Assembly (NCBI GenBank): GCA_934541105.1
Contig: CAKTDA010000001.1
Location: 973,410-1,037,409 of the forward strand
DNA length: 64,000 bases
Source of the DNA: an uncultured Luteitalea sp.
GTDB taxonomy: Bacteria > Acidobacteriota > Vicinamibacteria > Vicinamibacterales > Vicinamibacteraceae
Reading direction: 5' to 3'
The notes beneath the pieces are model-generated. The model searched no databases. It had not been told where the DNA came from and saw only the letters and a list, made by a program, of their open reading frames with translations. A program made the position numbers and the translations under genes. This document shows positions 63,789 through 64,000 of this stretch, piece after piece. Positions within the stretch are counted from its first letter, which is position 1. The number at the start of each line of letters is the position of its first letter.

Positions 63789-64000
63789 GTTCGGCCGCGG
63801 CGGTGCGACCGCACCGGTGCCCGCGCCACGCGCCGCGCTCGCTGGCGCCGAATTCCTCCACCACCTCGAAGCGCGCCTGCACCACCGGCACGATCAGCAG
63901 CTGCGCGATCCGTTCCATCGGCTCGATGGCGAAGGCCTCGCGCCCGCGGTTCCAGCAGGACACCATCAGCTGCCCCTGGTAGTCGGAGTCGATCAGGCCG
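63751..64000 (-). CDS. dut: dUTP diphosphatase (dUTPase), partial, 3' end disrupted
   Basis: The gene enters from the right edge. Visible residues include GLIDSDYQGQLMVSCWNRG and EPMERIAQLLIVPVV, dUTPase motifs III and IV, then VVEEFGASERGA. The expected motif V (RGxGGFGSTG) breaks after SERGA, at about 63829, where the reading frame turns to unrelated sequence (WRGHRCG) and stops at 63751. The same DNA becomes E2 coding in another frame. Motif V closes the active site, so the product would be crippled if the join is real. Confidence 0.85.
   Translation of the reverse strand, partial: GLIDSDYQGQLMVSCWNRGREAFAIEPMERIAQLLIVPVVQARFEVVEEFGASERGAWRGHRCGRTAAAERAGGAVRAAARA

Overview
The window reads as chromosomal DNA of a high-GC (near 70% in most lines counted by eye), densely coded, Gram-negative bacterium, most likely an Acidobacteriota of the Vicinamibacteria type. 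Pointers are two very large Oar-like TonB receptors with an N-terminal carboxypeptidase-regulatory domain, several Tat-exported Gfo/Idh/MocA oxidoreductases, a two-component kinase with a periplasmic propeller sensor, and short heptanucleotide arrays in the gaps. The taxonomic call is inference from gene content only. No rRNA, tRNA, CRISPR, insertion sequence or prophage was found.

Layout. 1-5943 (minus): a sugar or sugar-acid operon with a UxaA-type dehydratase, a zinc dehydrogenase and a ribose-type ABC importer (lipoprotein, double ATPase, permease cut by the window edge). 6287-9589: TonB receptor 1 behind a good sigma-70-like promoter. 9702-13116 (minus): P-type cation ATPase and a double-domain universal stress protein. 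13412-25129 (plus): TonB receptor 2 followed by a tight run of three Gfo/Idh/MocA proteins, an Old Yellow Enzyme relative, an MFS carrier and a fourth Gfo/Idh/MocA protein; this looks like one catabolic unit for an unusual glycoside or sugar derivative. 25172-26480 (minus): a lower-GC pair, a 14-cysteine secreted protein overlapping a secreted propeller-like protein, the least explained locus here. 26602-27561: YvcK-like protein. 27653-35834 (plus): TPM-domain and LemA proteins, a large GT-C-like membrane protein, a DinB protein, a second polytopic membrane protein and a YheT-like hydrolase. 35946-38510: DUF72, transglutaminase-like, zinc-ribbon and endonuclease/exonuclease/phosphatase proteins.

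38699-43101: a GntR (YtrA-type) regulator with its own operator, an ABC ATPase and twin large permeases, all overlapping. 43121-44202 (minus): SPFH protein plus a ribbon-helix-helix protein, with tandem palindromes upstream. 44417-46182 (minus): thioredoxin-like lipoprotein or membrane-anchored protein, small acidic protein, fatty-acid desaturase. 46467-49616: a 1049-residue protein joining a zinc metalloprotease, a TolB-like propeller and an Omp85-like barrel. 49806-52915: thioesterase, TPR-aspartyl protease, 7Fe ferredoxin, IclR regulator with an operator over its promoter. 53094-59204: hybrid histidine kinase, lipoyl synthase, type-V uracil-DNA glycosylase, TauE/SafE carrier. 59233-64000 (minus): peroxiredoxin, ProC, UPF0173 hydrolase, dihydrolipoyl dehydrogenase and an acetyltransferase (E2) that lacks its lipoyl domain and is joined directly to the end of a dUTPase; this junction is either an assembly error or a real deletion.

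Many genes overlap by GTGA, ATGA or TGATG, so translational coupling is the rule. The gaps are small. The only gene-free stretch above 300 bases is 5944-6286.
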